Shown here piece after piece: positions 12,455 through 25,900 of a stretch of 64,000 nt of DNA. The notes beneath the pieces are model-generated. The model did not search any database. It saw only the letters and a program-made list of their open reading frames with translations, and had not been told where the DNA came from. Positions within the stretch are counted from its first letter, which is position 1; each line of letters begins with the position of its first letter. A program made the position numbers and the translations under genes. Source of the DNA: Helopsaltes ochotensis (taxonomy: Eukaryota > Chordata > Aves > Passeriformes > Locustellidae). The stretch is taken from the NCBI GenBank assembly GCA_013400155.1, contig VXBM01000042.1, forward strand, positions 177,205 to 241,204, read 5' to 3'.

Positions 12455-15400
12455 TCACCACCAGTCCCATTTTCCGGTCTGCCTTCTAGCATATACTCAA
12501 ATCATAACTCTGACAGCCTGCTGGAAGCGAGCTGATGACTGCAGTGCACTCTGCCTGACACATCCACGGCTGGCTGCTCCTGGAGACAGCCCTGGGTCTC
12601 TTCTCCCACAGTGCTACACCAAGAGCTTATTTTAAGAGCAAGAGGTTTTCATTTAAGAACTTTTTATCCCAGAAATCTTTCTGCTCAATGACTCCCTTGA
12701 ATATTAGATGTGCTAGCCAAAACTTTTTCACACCGAGAAAAATTTTCTTAATATATCTGTGCCCTGATCAGTCAAGTTCAATGAGATCATAATGTCAATA
12801 AGATCATAACATAAGTTAGGTTTGGTGAATTTTTGTCACTGACAACTGAGGTGAGGAGAGATTACTGGGGAGATTTAGAAAGAAGTGGGGAGATACACTA
12901 GAAAAAACAGGAAGCCATTAGATCTTTTCATAGATTACCTTTCACATCGTAAGTAAAGTCTTCCCAATGCAGAGTACCACAGAAAAATCATATTACAGCC
13001 AGGTCCACAAATTCCATTAATTATGCTGTCTTTACTTTACATTACTAGTCTCTTTTCAGAGAAATAAGTACTTGGATAATGGATGAGAACAGCCTTAAAT
13101 TACACAGAAGGTTTTTAATAGAGTTGCGATTTGCAACAGTAATTAAACTTTAAAGAAAAGCATACTATATTTTACAACAACTAGATGGCACTGTCCAAAT
13201 AAACTGTTCTGTTCATGCTCATTTATCTGCTCATTAGATGGAGTTTTCTTTCTAAGCAATTAGTTATATTTAGAATAAAATATGCCAATCTTCACAAGAA
13301 GAATATAAAATAGGTCTTTTTTATATTTTTTTGTATAAGAAGATCCTTTGTTAAAGCAAAGCCTCAAACAAATTTTCCCTAATTTCAAGTATTGACATGA
13401 ATTCCAGCCTGACAGAACTCAATGGTAAAATTCCCAGGTGACTCAGGCAAATACAGGGTTTGATTCATGATGTCAGCATTCATTAGTGGGATTATGTAAG
13501 CTTCCCCAAACTTTGGCTTCTTTTAGCATCTCTCCCCACCATACCAACACAAATAAAGAGTTGTATTACGCAGAGCAAGGGAATGATCAATATTGTCCAC
13601 AGTGTAGTGGAGTCTGATCACGCTCTCTCCCCAGGAGAGGAAGGCAAGGGTTCCAGGTACTTTACCGGCAGAATTCCCAGCATTATGGGAACTGATTGTT
13701 AGCAAGAGAGAAGACAACATAATGAATGAAAACCACCAGAGAGTCGATTTTCGAAAGCCTTCAAGCAGTGTTCTCTACAATGGGATGGAATAAAGAAGAG
13801 CTGGCACTTCTGAAAGGGCTAGAGTTAGCTCAGGTTAGAGGCATTTTTGAAGAAGAATTTTCCATTATTTTTCATGCTTTGCTTCTGTTTTGTGTACAAA
13901 TGCACTTATGTATCATTTAAGTTATTGCCTAGTGAGTAATACAGCAGATATAAAGGAGAGCATTTGGTGCCTACGCACAGGACTTGGGAGAACATTCAAG
14001 AGTAGAGGCAGGCTGGCTTGTTTAGTGTCCATCCTGTTAAACTGAGAACTTATGTACTTTATTAAGTGTCTAACTTGTGAGCTTCTAACCACAAAATGCA
14101 CATGAGATAAATTGTCTCATGTATTAGAATTACCAGCATGCTAAAAAAGTTAAACTCCAGTTTAAATATTAAAAATAAATTTTAAAAAATCAACACAAAG
14201 CCTATACAAATACTATAAATAAGGTAAATAACGGCTTCTATTCAGGCTGTGTTGCTTGCTTAACTTCATCTCTTGCCACGAGCCTGCTGCAGAGATGCAC
14301 AGACCAGGTTCCCAGAACAAGAGACAAACAAATGGGCTTCGTTAACAGCCCCGGCTTTCGGGCAGAGGGAGAAAGCCCTGCAGTAGCAGGGAATGGGGAA
14401 GTACCCATTGCATACAGTTACTACCCTTGTAGGAGAACATAATTATGTGATAAATCCATTTGCTCCACAGAAAAATAGGTATTAGTCAATCTTGAGCAGG
14501 CAACCCTCACTCACCATAATCCTGCACCGATCACTGCCAGTGGCAAGCTTCCCAAAAACATGGGAAGGACACCGAGCATAATGGTATCCCACAGGTACAC
14601 GAAGTGCCTTGAGTGGAGCATGCACTACTGACAGAGGTACAAGTTCAGTTCTTCCCTGCATTTGGCTGGATTTTGTCCCACACCTCGCTTATCCTAGAAA
14701 CGCCCTGAATGCAGGAATGCAGGGAGGCGTCCTGGCAAAGTATCCTTTCAGTATCAATGCTTTGCCTTTATGCTTGCTTACCCTCTCCAAACATACACAA
14801 TATAGTTTAATGAGAAATGTTTCTCCTGTACATAAGCCAAGGTCTGTTGAGAAAAAATTAAATAAGAAATAAAATTATTGGAGCAGAGAATAAAAGCTCT
14901 GTGTCCTAGCTGAGGAGTACATCCTTGCCGGCAGGCTGGAAAGCTATTCTTTTCTGGTTCCATCTGATTGCCTATTTAATTTTTTTTATACAAGATAGGA
15001 CAGGTCTAACAGGAAGGTAAGGCATCCTCCCAGGCAGTGGAAGAACATGATTTCAAGTCTCCCACTTGTCAGATAGTCACCTTCACTACCAGATTATTAT
15101 AACACAGAGCAGCCCGTTCCTCTAGCATAACAAACACAGATCTTGGTTGTCTTTTCTTGCAAATGCAACAACATAAATTGTCCCATGTTATGAAACGTGT
15201 CTTTCACACTAGCTCTAGACAAATATGTAGATTGATTAAAATCTATATTGAGTGACTGCCTTTGATTCCTTTTTCTTCACCCCACAACAGGCTGGTGATA
15301 GGATTGGAAAATAAATTAATTTATTCCCATGGACGCACTCCCAGGACCTAAACGGATTTCCCAGTTGGGTCTGCTGAGGTCTCACAGCAGAGCTTTGTGA

Positions 15401-18400
15401 GCCAAGGACTCCAAGTGCAGCGAACACAATTTAATGTGAAAGAACAGGCACAAGCCTGTGAGCTAAGAGGTTCTGTCCGCATAGAGGCTACACAAAGGCT
15501 CAAAGAAACAGCTTGCCCTCTACCAGACAAATCACGTCACACTGCTTTGGTTCACTAATCCTTTTACAAACCACGTGCTTTCAAATGCAAACACAGTGAA
15601 TGTTTTAGGGGAACTCTGCTAGAAGTATCCATAAACCGAATTCTTCAAAATATCATGCAGATTGCAAATCACTTGCATTTTGATTGACTAATCAGCTTCC
15701 TGAAAAAGAGCCCTCTATATACTATGATTACTGTCTTGATTGGCATTCAGCTCTGCCAACCTCCTCTATTTTAGCAAATCCATACATCTATCTACATTAA
15801 CAAAGATTCTGGAGCTTTTTCTTTTGTCATGATTGCTGTGATTATTTTTTTCCTTTAAACTCAGTTTAAAAAAAAAAAGGTGTCATCCAAGATCAGTAAA
15901 ACGTTTATGTGATTGTGTTTAAAATGAAACATGGTCATATTGAGACTGACAACTCCTGCAACACATTCACAGTTTGCAAAGCATCTGAAAGATTTTATTT
16001 AAGAGGAGTGAATTTTCACTCCGTGCTTGCTTCCGTTCACAGTCTGATTCTGAAGCCCATCTGAGGCTCTTTGGCTCAGCTCTTCTCATAAAGAAGAGTG
16101 CTAGTCTAGAAGAACTGTTGTTTTCAAATTACCTTCTCTTATTCTTCAAAAGCAGACAATGCTAACGAAGGAGAAATGTCAGGGTTCCTCCCCCTTCCTT
16201 TTTTGTGGGAAATATTGACAAACAGGCAAATAAATATAAAAAACATGGATCATTATCAAAAATAAATATATACTCAGATCAAATCTCCATGTGTCACCTG
16301 TTTAAGGTCACATTATAGATGCTTCTTTTTCTGCACCACAGCCCCACCACACTGTTGAGGTAGAAAGACAGCAGTTAGAAAACTACATTCTAGGAAACAA
16401 TTCAAAAGGGGAAAATATACACATGTATGTAAAAACTAGTTAAGTAAAAACTGGGAAAAAATAGAAAAATGGTCCATTCTCAGCAATTTGAAATACTACA
16501 CGTGACACTGAACAAATTAGTCACAGAATTAAAATGACTTTTTTTGTTTCAAAAGAGCTTTTAAAAACCATCTCAACCATCTGTCATTATGTGATCACTT
16601 AAGCTGTAGAAAACTCTTTCAGAATAATTTTTCTACATAGAAATTAAATTCTAGGTGGTATTTTAATTTTCACAGAGTATCTGGATTCCACCAGGAGTGA
16701 AGTTGTCACTGAATTCATCTGTGTTGTGGGGTTTGTTTGTTTGTTGTTTTTTGTTTGCTTCCTTTGCTTTTAGTTTTACTTTTAACACATAAGTCTTTTC
16801 CCTTCCAAAAATTGAGGGAAGTTTTCATAACATTTATACAACAGGTCTGCAAAAAGACCATGGCAAATTAGGTACAAAAAGCCTTTTTGGATGATACCAA
16901 TAATGGCATGGAACAAAGCAGCCAAGAACACAAGCAGAACATTGATTGTGGAAGTGTAACTTGTGTGAACAAAATGACAGACTTTTATTTATTAACACTT
17001 GTCTACCCTTGGAATTTTATTAGAATAGTTATCTCAGAATAACAGTTTTGATTGAAAACAAAATCACTACTCCAGAATAATTACCAAGGTTTCCTTGGCA
17101 CTGGAACTAGTTTAGCATGATAAAATGAATATTTATTTTCTTTTTAAACCAATGAATGTGTCTGCACATCTTCCAGTGCATGATCCCCGTTCTATTACAG
17201 CCTAGTCCTATCCTAAAATGCTCTATGGCCATGGCTCTATGGTATGGACTCTGCTGAGCATAGGGTCAGAGCACTGCAGCCAAGGAGGTAAGAGCAACAC
17301 ATCTTCTGTACCGTAAGAGTTTATGGCATAAGCTCCAGACATAAACGGGATAGACCAAGCAAGTGAAGGTTCCACAGTAAATTAATCTGACCCTTGAAAA
17401 GGCAGCTGAAGAGTCAAGAGTAGAAGAATTTAGGGGCTCACCTGCCTAGTCTGGAAATCCTGATTTGTTATCATGGAGTCAAACAAAGCATATTGAAATG
17501 GCCCTGGGGAAAGTCACCTGCAAGAGGGGTCATTAGTTCTGTCCCAACCTGTCTGCATCTCATATGTCTGTTCCCAGAGAGGTGTCCAGACAGTGATTTG
17601 GGATTCCATAATTGATGGCAGAAACAGTAAGAGGAGGAAGGCAAAATTTCTTCAACAAATCTCAGAATATCCATGCTTAATTTAGAATTTCAAAATTGTT
17701 TAAGCAGGAATATGAGGTATAGATTTACAGAGCCAGCAGAGCTTCTCTTGTGTCCTCACTGAGGTCTGACCTACTTTTAATATAAATACTCACATTCCAG
17801 CCTAGTGGTAATAGGCAGGCAGGTTATTTCAGGCTTCAAGGCCAGACTGAATTTGTCTGGGGCACTGGTGAAAGCCAGCTGGCAACCTCCTTTGTCTGTT
17901 GTTGTGCTTCCCTTTGCAGTTCCCCTTTACAGAGGGGGATAAAAAACAAAAGCAGCGCATATTCATCCCTCCAAAGCAGTGAATTACAAAAAAAAAATTG
18001 AGATCAGTGCCACTGGAACAGATCAAAATTATCACTCAGCAAATGGTGCCCTGAGTAACTGGGGCCACTGCTGCTTAAAACAGAAAGAAACACAGGTAAA
18101 GTGTACATAAATGCTTGAGCATCTCTCTGATTTTGAGTACTCCTTTGTTTTGTTCACATCTGAGGCTGCTCTTGCCCTCTTAGAAAATTTTCTCCAGGTT
18201 GAACCTACACATTTTAGAGGTGCAGCCTTGGAGAGGTATAAAGCACGGTGCAGTTGGGGTAGAAAAACCAGGATCAAATTTCCCAGCAACAAAAGTAGAA
18301 ATAATCTGCAGTTATGTCAGGCCAAAGATGAAAATGGAAAACCAACAAGAAACACTTTATTTTTGTAGGCTCAATGGAAATATTTGAACACTACCATAGA

Positions 18401-21400
18401 AAATACATTCTCAGAAAAATAACAACATTAGAAAACTGAAAAGCTCATAAGAAAAAGACTATCTGATAAAGCATAGTTGTGAAAATTAGTTTAACATTTT
18501 TAACTAAGAGACAAGTAAATATATTTTGGAAGAATTTGGTGTATTCTTTTTTAGAGGGAAAGGGCATGATTGGAGTCAGCACAGTAAAGATACACATTTT
18601 GTCCCATTTTTCCCCTCTCACATCCACCTAACTACATTGTCTCTGTAGTTCTCTTTAAAGGTGAACTTCTATTCAAGTGCAACTACATTTTTGCTGCCTC
18701 TTATGGCTACTTTTCACTTCTACTCCAAGAGTGGCAAGGTGCCAACCGCAAGCAGAACTCCACTGTGCAAGGCATCACAGGACAGCAGGGAATATTTAAG
18801 TGCTCCCAGTACAAGTGTATGGGAGGGATTGGATGGAAGAAAGGAACTCAGAGCAACAAATACAATGAAAAATGACACATGCAAGACTGGAGCTTGCTAG
18901 GGGCTAGATATGGCTGAGAGACATGATAGTCATGGGAAATGAATACAACGGGGTGGAAATGAGGAGACAGGGAAACACAAAGTGAAGCCAAGGTGAAATG
19001 TTCAGCTCCTGGCAATTCTTCAGCTCATAAACATATGGGCTGTAAAACTGCAAATAGTGACTATAAAACCTGATTGCAGACAGAAGCTAAATCTCAGTTG
19101 ATCCAGAGTTCAGATTAATCTCACCTCACTCCGCATCTCTCCGAGCCCACCTCTGCTGAGCTGCCACTGAGGGTCTGCTGATGTGTCTATTCCCAGCATC
19201 TGTGATTGCTTGGTGAATTTGTTCAAACTAGGAATCTTTGAGAACCAATTTAAACCCCAATCTAACAATTATTTTTGCTAGAGTTGTCACAAATTTTTCC
19301 CTTGTGAAGACTGTTTTCTTATCTGACGTGAACTGCCTGCCTCTCGCTGTTACAGCTGTAGAAATGTAAACAGATTATAGCCCATAGTACTAAATAAAGA
19401 CAAAGAAACATTTGTGTCTAAATTCTGAAACCCCAAACATTGTTTTGCTGTCTTTACCGAGAATACAAAATAAAATTAAGAATGAAAATTAAAAACCCTA
19501 CACACACACAGAGGAGCTAGAGAATGGCAATGGTGATTAAAGTATTTTCTATGCCAATTTTGAAGCTTGAATGAGAATGGTAAAAAATTCTTCCTGCAAT
19601 CAACCTGCTATTCTACATCTGCCTGTGGAGGGACTGGAATAATCCAACTAGTTTCACATCTGTGAGCAAGACCTGCTTGCCTGCATTAGCCTTTCCTCAG
19701 AAATAACATTTACCAGACAAGTCAGGAAAAAGTCACCTAAGGACACAAGTTTTTCTCTGCCTACTCAGTACATAAATTTTTTTTTTTGGTGCTTCCTATT
19801 TCAATGGAATGCCATCTACATGAAGTTACTGTCTACTTTTTCAAGGGGGAAGTTTTATAACTTATCAGGATTAACTGCTCTTCACACACATGCACAAAAA
19901 TGACTAAGAGGAATAGGCCAGATCATTCTCATGCAGAACACGCTAAAAGCTGGAACATAAATCAAGGAAACAAAACAGAAAGCAAAATAACAAGCTACTT
20001 TTTTGAGCCAAAGAAGTAAATTGAAATACCAGATTTGCAACAGCTAACTCTGAAACTTGTTTCTCTTGCTCTAATAAGCTAGGCTTGCCCAGGGTTACCT
20101 TACTAAGGTACACAAATTCAATTGAAGCCTTCAGAGTTACTATTTTGCTGTTTGCTTTGGTATTGGGTTGTTTTGGTTGATTGTTTTGGATTTTATTGGT
20201 GCTGTTGTTTTTACATATGCATTATTTATGTATCATTAAAATACCAAAGATATATATCCATTTCAAAATCCTCTAAGACTAGAACTACAAAAAGTCAATT
20301 TCTTCATGATCAAAAGTGGGAACAAATGGTGTTCCAAATGCCTCAGCTGACTCTTAATCGAAAAACTCACTCAGTAATACCCCATGTAATTGAGTTTGAG
20401 GTTATCAATTAATTTCACAGGGAGACTCGGTAGAAAAAGTGCACTTGAACCAGAAAAGGAAGAACAATTTTCCAGTGAGTTGCGTAGAATAGTGCATATG
20501 CAATCAGACATCCAGACAGATATCCAAGCGTGACAGCAAGTGATATTTGCTATTATAATCCCATCTCCTTAGAGACAATCCCAACAGAGCAGAAAATAAC
20601 TTCTTCTAAGTTAATCTTATTTAGGGAACACAGGTTAACTTTAACTACTAATTAATCCCCCAAGAACCTTCCTTCTTCTGCCCAATGAATTGATAATCCA
20701 TCATCATTTATGATTTTTCACTCGAACAAATGAGAAGCTTATTACAAACTGGGGTGAAATATTTTGTGTCAGATTTTTCCAGGACTGTATGACTGAAAGT
20801 GCTTATTATGAAGTTAAAACTTCTCATTTTACTTTTCAGTCCTGTAATATTTTTTGTGTTTTTTCTGATGATTTTTTAAATCTTTAAAGTTAGTCATTTA
20901 ACAGTTTGTCATACTGCTGCCACAGACTAATTACTTAGAATGTATTTAAAAGTTGATAATATTCTAAAATTATAATATATAATAATTATGATAGATTGTT
21001 TTGTTTTTTTAACAGTATTACTACTGATTATTTTTAAATGCTCTGGTGTTCAACCCAAAGCTTTCCTTAAAATAATTTCATCTTGATGAGCACCTGCTAT
21101 TACTTTTGTATATATTCATTTTGCAAATTGCAGAGCCTTATATACATGGGCAGCTTTTGTCCTCAAACAGGGGAAAAGCAAAGGTCTCATCCAGCCCCTT
21201 GAGGTCTTTTTATTTACATCAAGAGGCACAATTGTAGTGCTTTTTTGCTAAAAAAATGAAGTGAAACAAAATAAAAACAAAACCACAACACTAAAACACC
21301 GCACATTGACCAGAAAAACCAACAAAAGACCCTCAAAAACCAACTATAAAATGTCTACCCAGGACAAACACATAATTATTCTTGACATTCAAAGGTGGAA

Positions 21401-22915
21401 AATACACCCCTGCACAGAATCAAGATTTCTGTTCATCAATGAGTCAGGTCTCAGAAAAAAAAATTTCTATAGGCTATAGTCCCCCTTGTTTTTTTTTCTT
21501 CAAATTCTTTATTTATATATTTGACTCATTTTCCCAATATGTTTCCAAAGTGCTTTCTCCTGCATTGTTGGAAGAGATACAATAGATTTACACATCTGAG
21601 CTGAACAAATGGTCTCAAAATTGTATTTCATTGGTTATTTTCAGGAACAGAAATATTCTGTGTTTGTCTTCATATCTCCAGATAAGAGGCTGGGAAGTGT
21701 TTGGCAAAGAATTTTTGTCAGGACGATGACAAGCATAGCATAATTTTTTTCCACCTCCCAACTCTTGAGCACTAAGCCTTCATCTGATATCCTAAACAAT
21801 GAAAATCCTAAGTGGATTTCCCATTCACTTCCAAAGAAACAACTTCACTTGCTAAAACATTCCAAGCCATCAAGTTTAACTAATCAGAGGGTACATCCCG
21901 AGACTTCCCAGATGGCTGTAGTAACCTGACACTAGGATATCTGAGGTGGTAAATGTGCCGTTCTATTTCTGCACAAGTTGTTTGGAAAATTCAGAGTTCA
22001 AGACAAAAAAGATACCTATGTCAAAACAGCCATTAACAGCAGGATAACATTGCAGTAGCTTTGGAAATTATTTCAGCAGGCAATAGGTGACAATTTTCTG
22101 TATTCATAAAGCTGCAAGCTTTTCCCTTCTGGCATTGAGAGCCTGCTCTCCAGTAGCCATAGGTTCCATAGTGAAACAGGTATGAAGAAGCTCAGAGGTG
22201 ACTTGACTGCTGCCATCCATAGCAGTGCACATTTGCATTTACTGGCCCAGCAGACCTCAGAACAGCTGACATCAACCTGCAGACTACAAACACTGTCCCA
22301 CACTGACAGTTTTCTACACCCCATGGAATACAGATAGCATCATACTCTATTCCTGAATGACTGATGGAAGAGAAAGCCAACAATAAAGAAGCTAAACCAA
22401 GATTTACCCCCAAATACCACAAAAAGGTATTTTTTTCTTTGTTCTTAAAAGAGAAGGTCATTGTAGGCAACTTATAACAGCAGTCACAACCTTCTCTATA
22501 TTTTTTCATGGAGAAAAACTTCAGAGACCTTTGATCTCTTGTTATATTGGTCACAGAGAATGAAGGCAGAAAGATTTAAGGCAAAGCTTAAACTTGGAGG
22601 TTTTAACACTCACTCAGAATAAGTTCTCTTGGAAGGGTCCTGTTATTGGGTTCTTAATACAGCTGACCAAAATCAGGAGATTTGAGCAGAAATAACTTTC
22701 ATTTCATTGCTTCCTGAAAAGGTGTATTTCCAGGCCTACTTTAAATGTAAATACTGAAAAAGTGAAACTAGTAAATTTGTCACATTATTCTGTGTTTTCA
22801 GCTATTGTTTCCAAGGAAACATGAAACTAACTCCCCAGGTAAATAATGTCTCACTCAGAGCTACCAAAATGCAACAAGGAGGAGTTAACAATGGCAAAAA
22901 TAAAAGCACTTTGTT
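12455..22915. other. Gene-free stretch
   Basis: About 10.5 kb. It includes a GTTT-rich stretch at 16731-16759, poly(A) at 15868-15878, and a CTCF-like ACTAGATGGCACTG at about 13178-13192. No exon-like or protein-family signal was seen. Confidence 0.6.
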
Positions 22916-22950
22916 TCATAGAATCAGAGAATATTCTGGGTGGGAGACAA
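22916..22950 (-). mobile_element. Possible CR1 terminal scrap
   Basis: TTCATAGAATCAGAGAATAT followed by CTGGGTGGGAG resembles the reverse complement of the CR1 3' terminus (repeated ATTCTATG, then the TTCCAACCC-type block). It is very short, so the call is weak. Confidence 0.45.
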
Positions 22951-25900
22951 GCCTCACCAAGAGATAAAGGGTGGAGAACAGTGGAAGAACAGATGTCTGA
23001 ACCCAGCAACTGAGAAGGCAAAGGAAAAGACTAAATGTGAAAAATACGGCTGGCTCAGAGGCAAAACAGTAAGATTGATCCCCAACAGCAACTGTATGAC
23101 CATTTCCACATTGCAGGAGTTCCACAGATTTGGTGAAGGCAGGAGAACACTAGCAAACCCTCTATTTAAGATGGAATGCTGAGACATCCAATACTGACTG
23201 TTGTATATGGAGGCCCATTGGTTGCATTTTTTTTTCCATGTTTAACTTTTCCATTCGTCATGTGATTGTTTTACAATAATTTCTGTAACTAGCAAACTTA
23301 ATAAAAGCTGAGCCCTAATACCTGCATCAGCACAAAGAGGTACACCATTCCCTTTAATTTCTCTGGGGAATCAGAGAGGTAGAGGTTTGACTACTACATA
23401 AGAAAGATTTTTTTTTCCCCCCCCTTTATTATTAGTACTCTGGCTCATAGCTATTTACATTACAATTTGACCACATGGAGAGCCAGCTGGCTCTGGACTT
23501 GTCTAAAATAGAAAAAATTCTGTAGTAGCTTCCTATTATCTCGGAGTGATTACTCACACAAGTTTTGTCTCTATTTCTTAACTCTTCTTCAATAGTATTC
23601 TTCTACCTATTTTGCACTCATTTTCATGGATGTGGTCTGTTTGTCCTTGAAGTGATAGAGCTGTATCAAAGAGTTAACTCCCACTGCCAGGATTTAAGAT
23701 TTAAAATAATGAAACGTGTAGGAGGGAGCTGAAAAGAAAGGGAGTCTGGAACAGCAATATGACAAACGCTTTAGAACATCTTAGTGCAATTGATACTTAA
23801 AAATTATTAAAAATAGGCAACACAACAACTTATTTACATTGCTACTTTTTATAGGTATGTACAAAAATGGAAGTTTGTGTTATGATTTTATGACTTATTG
23901 AGTCATAGAGCCCTCTAATAAGTACTTTAGAACAAGCTAAAAGAACAAAATAAATGAATATTCACATATGATGGTAACTATGCAAGCTGGCTCTTTGTGC
24001 TATTATCTCCTACACAAAGATGAAGGTGGTGAAAATTTCTGTTAAGGTTAAGAATGGAAAACACTGACAAAGTGGCAAAATGTTGAAATTTCTGCCTGCT
24101 GAGTATCACATCTTGGTGCCAACGTCACATCCCCATGGTATTGAGAGGGCTTTGGCAGCCCTGGAGTAGCATGCCCCATTCAAGTGGCGCAATGTGGTGG
24201 ATCAAATTACTCTGAGGTAAAAGATTTGAAAAGGGTATTTTTAGGGTTTGGTTTAGGCTTCCCCCTGTTCCTTTCTTTCTCAGAGAAGCTGAAAACAAAG
24301 CTCAGCAAGAAACGTACAAACCTACTAACCTGCTGAAAATGGAGACAAAGCCACAGGCTGAGTCAGAACTACATTTGCAGTGTTACTTTTTCAGCTTGTG
24401 GGTCTTGCAGAGTAAAGTAAGCAACAATAATTTTATTGGCATGACAAAGGCACCAGTCATTACAGGGCTAAAGAAAGACAGGACTCCAGTGCATCATCTT
24501 ACAAGTGGTACAAATTGTTTCATTTGCTATCTAAATAGCATAAAATTTACATACAATAGTAATAACTCATCATTTACAGTCTCCTGATCAGGCTAATATT
24601 CCTGATGGGCTAACATTCCCACTCCTTGCCATGGTATGGGAGCAATGGATTTAAAGGTGAGTTTTAGACTGGAAAAGGATTGTGAGCAGTGCTCAATACA
24701 GCCAAGACTGGGTATAAATTAGAGAAAACAGAATAGAAATCTCATGCCAAAAGAAAATCGAACCATCATGTTATAAATAGATGTTACTTGGCTGACAGAG
24801 ATGCTCTTACTCCACAGGGCTAAAATCCAGAGCTATGATAGGAAGTTTCTTAATTGAAAGCTTGATATGAGCCAAGCTAATACATCACAGTTATACAGAG
24901 CACCCTTCACAGGAAGAGGAGATGAATGTCACTGCAGAGTCCCTTGGTATGACATGTCTGGAGCCAAAAAGATTATAAGAAAACGCTTGCTACTGGCAGG
25001 CAAAGCAGCACTTCCTCACACATGCAGGGGCCTAAGTTTAAAAATGCCTGGAAATAGCAGAGCAGAATATTGGTGAGTCAAATATCCAAGGAAGTGAGCT
25101 GTGGACACTGATAGGTGACATGAGCTCATCATTTTACCCAACTCTACAGCCTCAGCCCTTCAGCTTCTTCCCTTTTTACCTCCTCATCACTTCCTCCTGA
25201 TATGCACAGGATCTTAAGCAGAAGTCCCTAAAGGTATGGGATAAAGCTATTCCTGGCATGAAACAAAACAGAAGTATCTTATTTCATCACTCACTTTAAC
25301 AAGACCAAAATTCCGCTTTGTTTAATAAAAATGAATAAAAAACTTATTTGATAAGACCCAGTTGAAATTCTGTGGTGATTGAGTTTAATGCTAGAGTAGT
25401 CATTGTATAAACTGCTCTTGTGCAGAATAGCCATGCTCCAAATCTTATTGGGAGCTTTTATTTTTTACTTCAGCAGAGTACATGATGCATCCCAAATTAT
25501 TGTTTTTTTCATAACCAGTTAAATCATGATACATTGAGTACAGGGTGGTCATTTTATTATTGTAAACGAAGAGCAGTTGTGTTGCTTACACCAGATTCAT
25601 TAGGGAACACAACATTACTTAGGAGGAAGAGAACACAAAGGGCAACTGAAGTTTTTGTCTGACCTCTAGACCAAATCAATCAATGTAGAAGTATATCAAG
25701 CTGCTAAAACCCAGTTTTGAGCTAAATTTTAGAGGAAGAACAAATTTCCAATGAGAAAGTTTTCAGGGGCATTATAGAGCTGTCACACCCCAGAAGCTGG
25801 CAGCCCAAATCTCTCAGTAGAAAGGTGCTGCTGCAGGAGGAGCGGGAGAAAAATCACACTGATGGAACACCCAGAAGTTCTTCCCCAGACTAATGCACAT

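Noticed and set aside
12226..12635. Frames of 88 and 117 codons
   Set aside because: They fall on a CR1 3' fragment and show no domain.
22192..22554. A 120-codon minus-strand frame
   Set aside because: No similarity or supporting signals; frames of this length are expected by chance in 64 kb.
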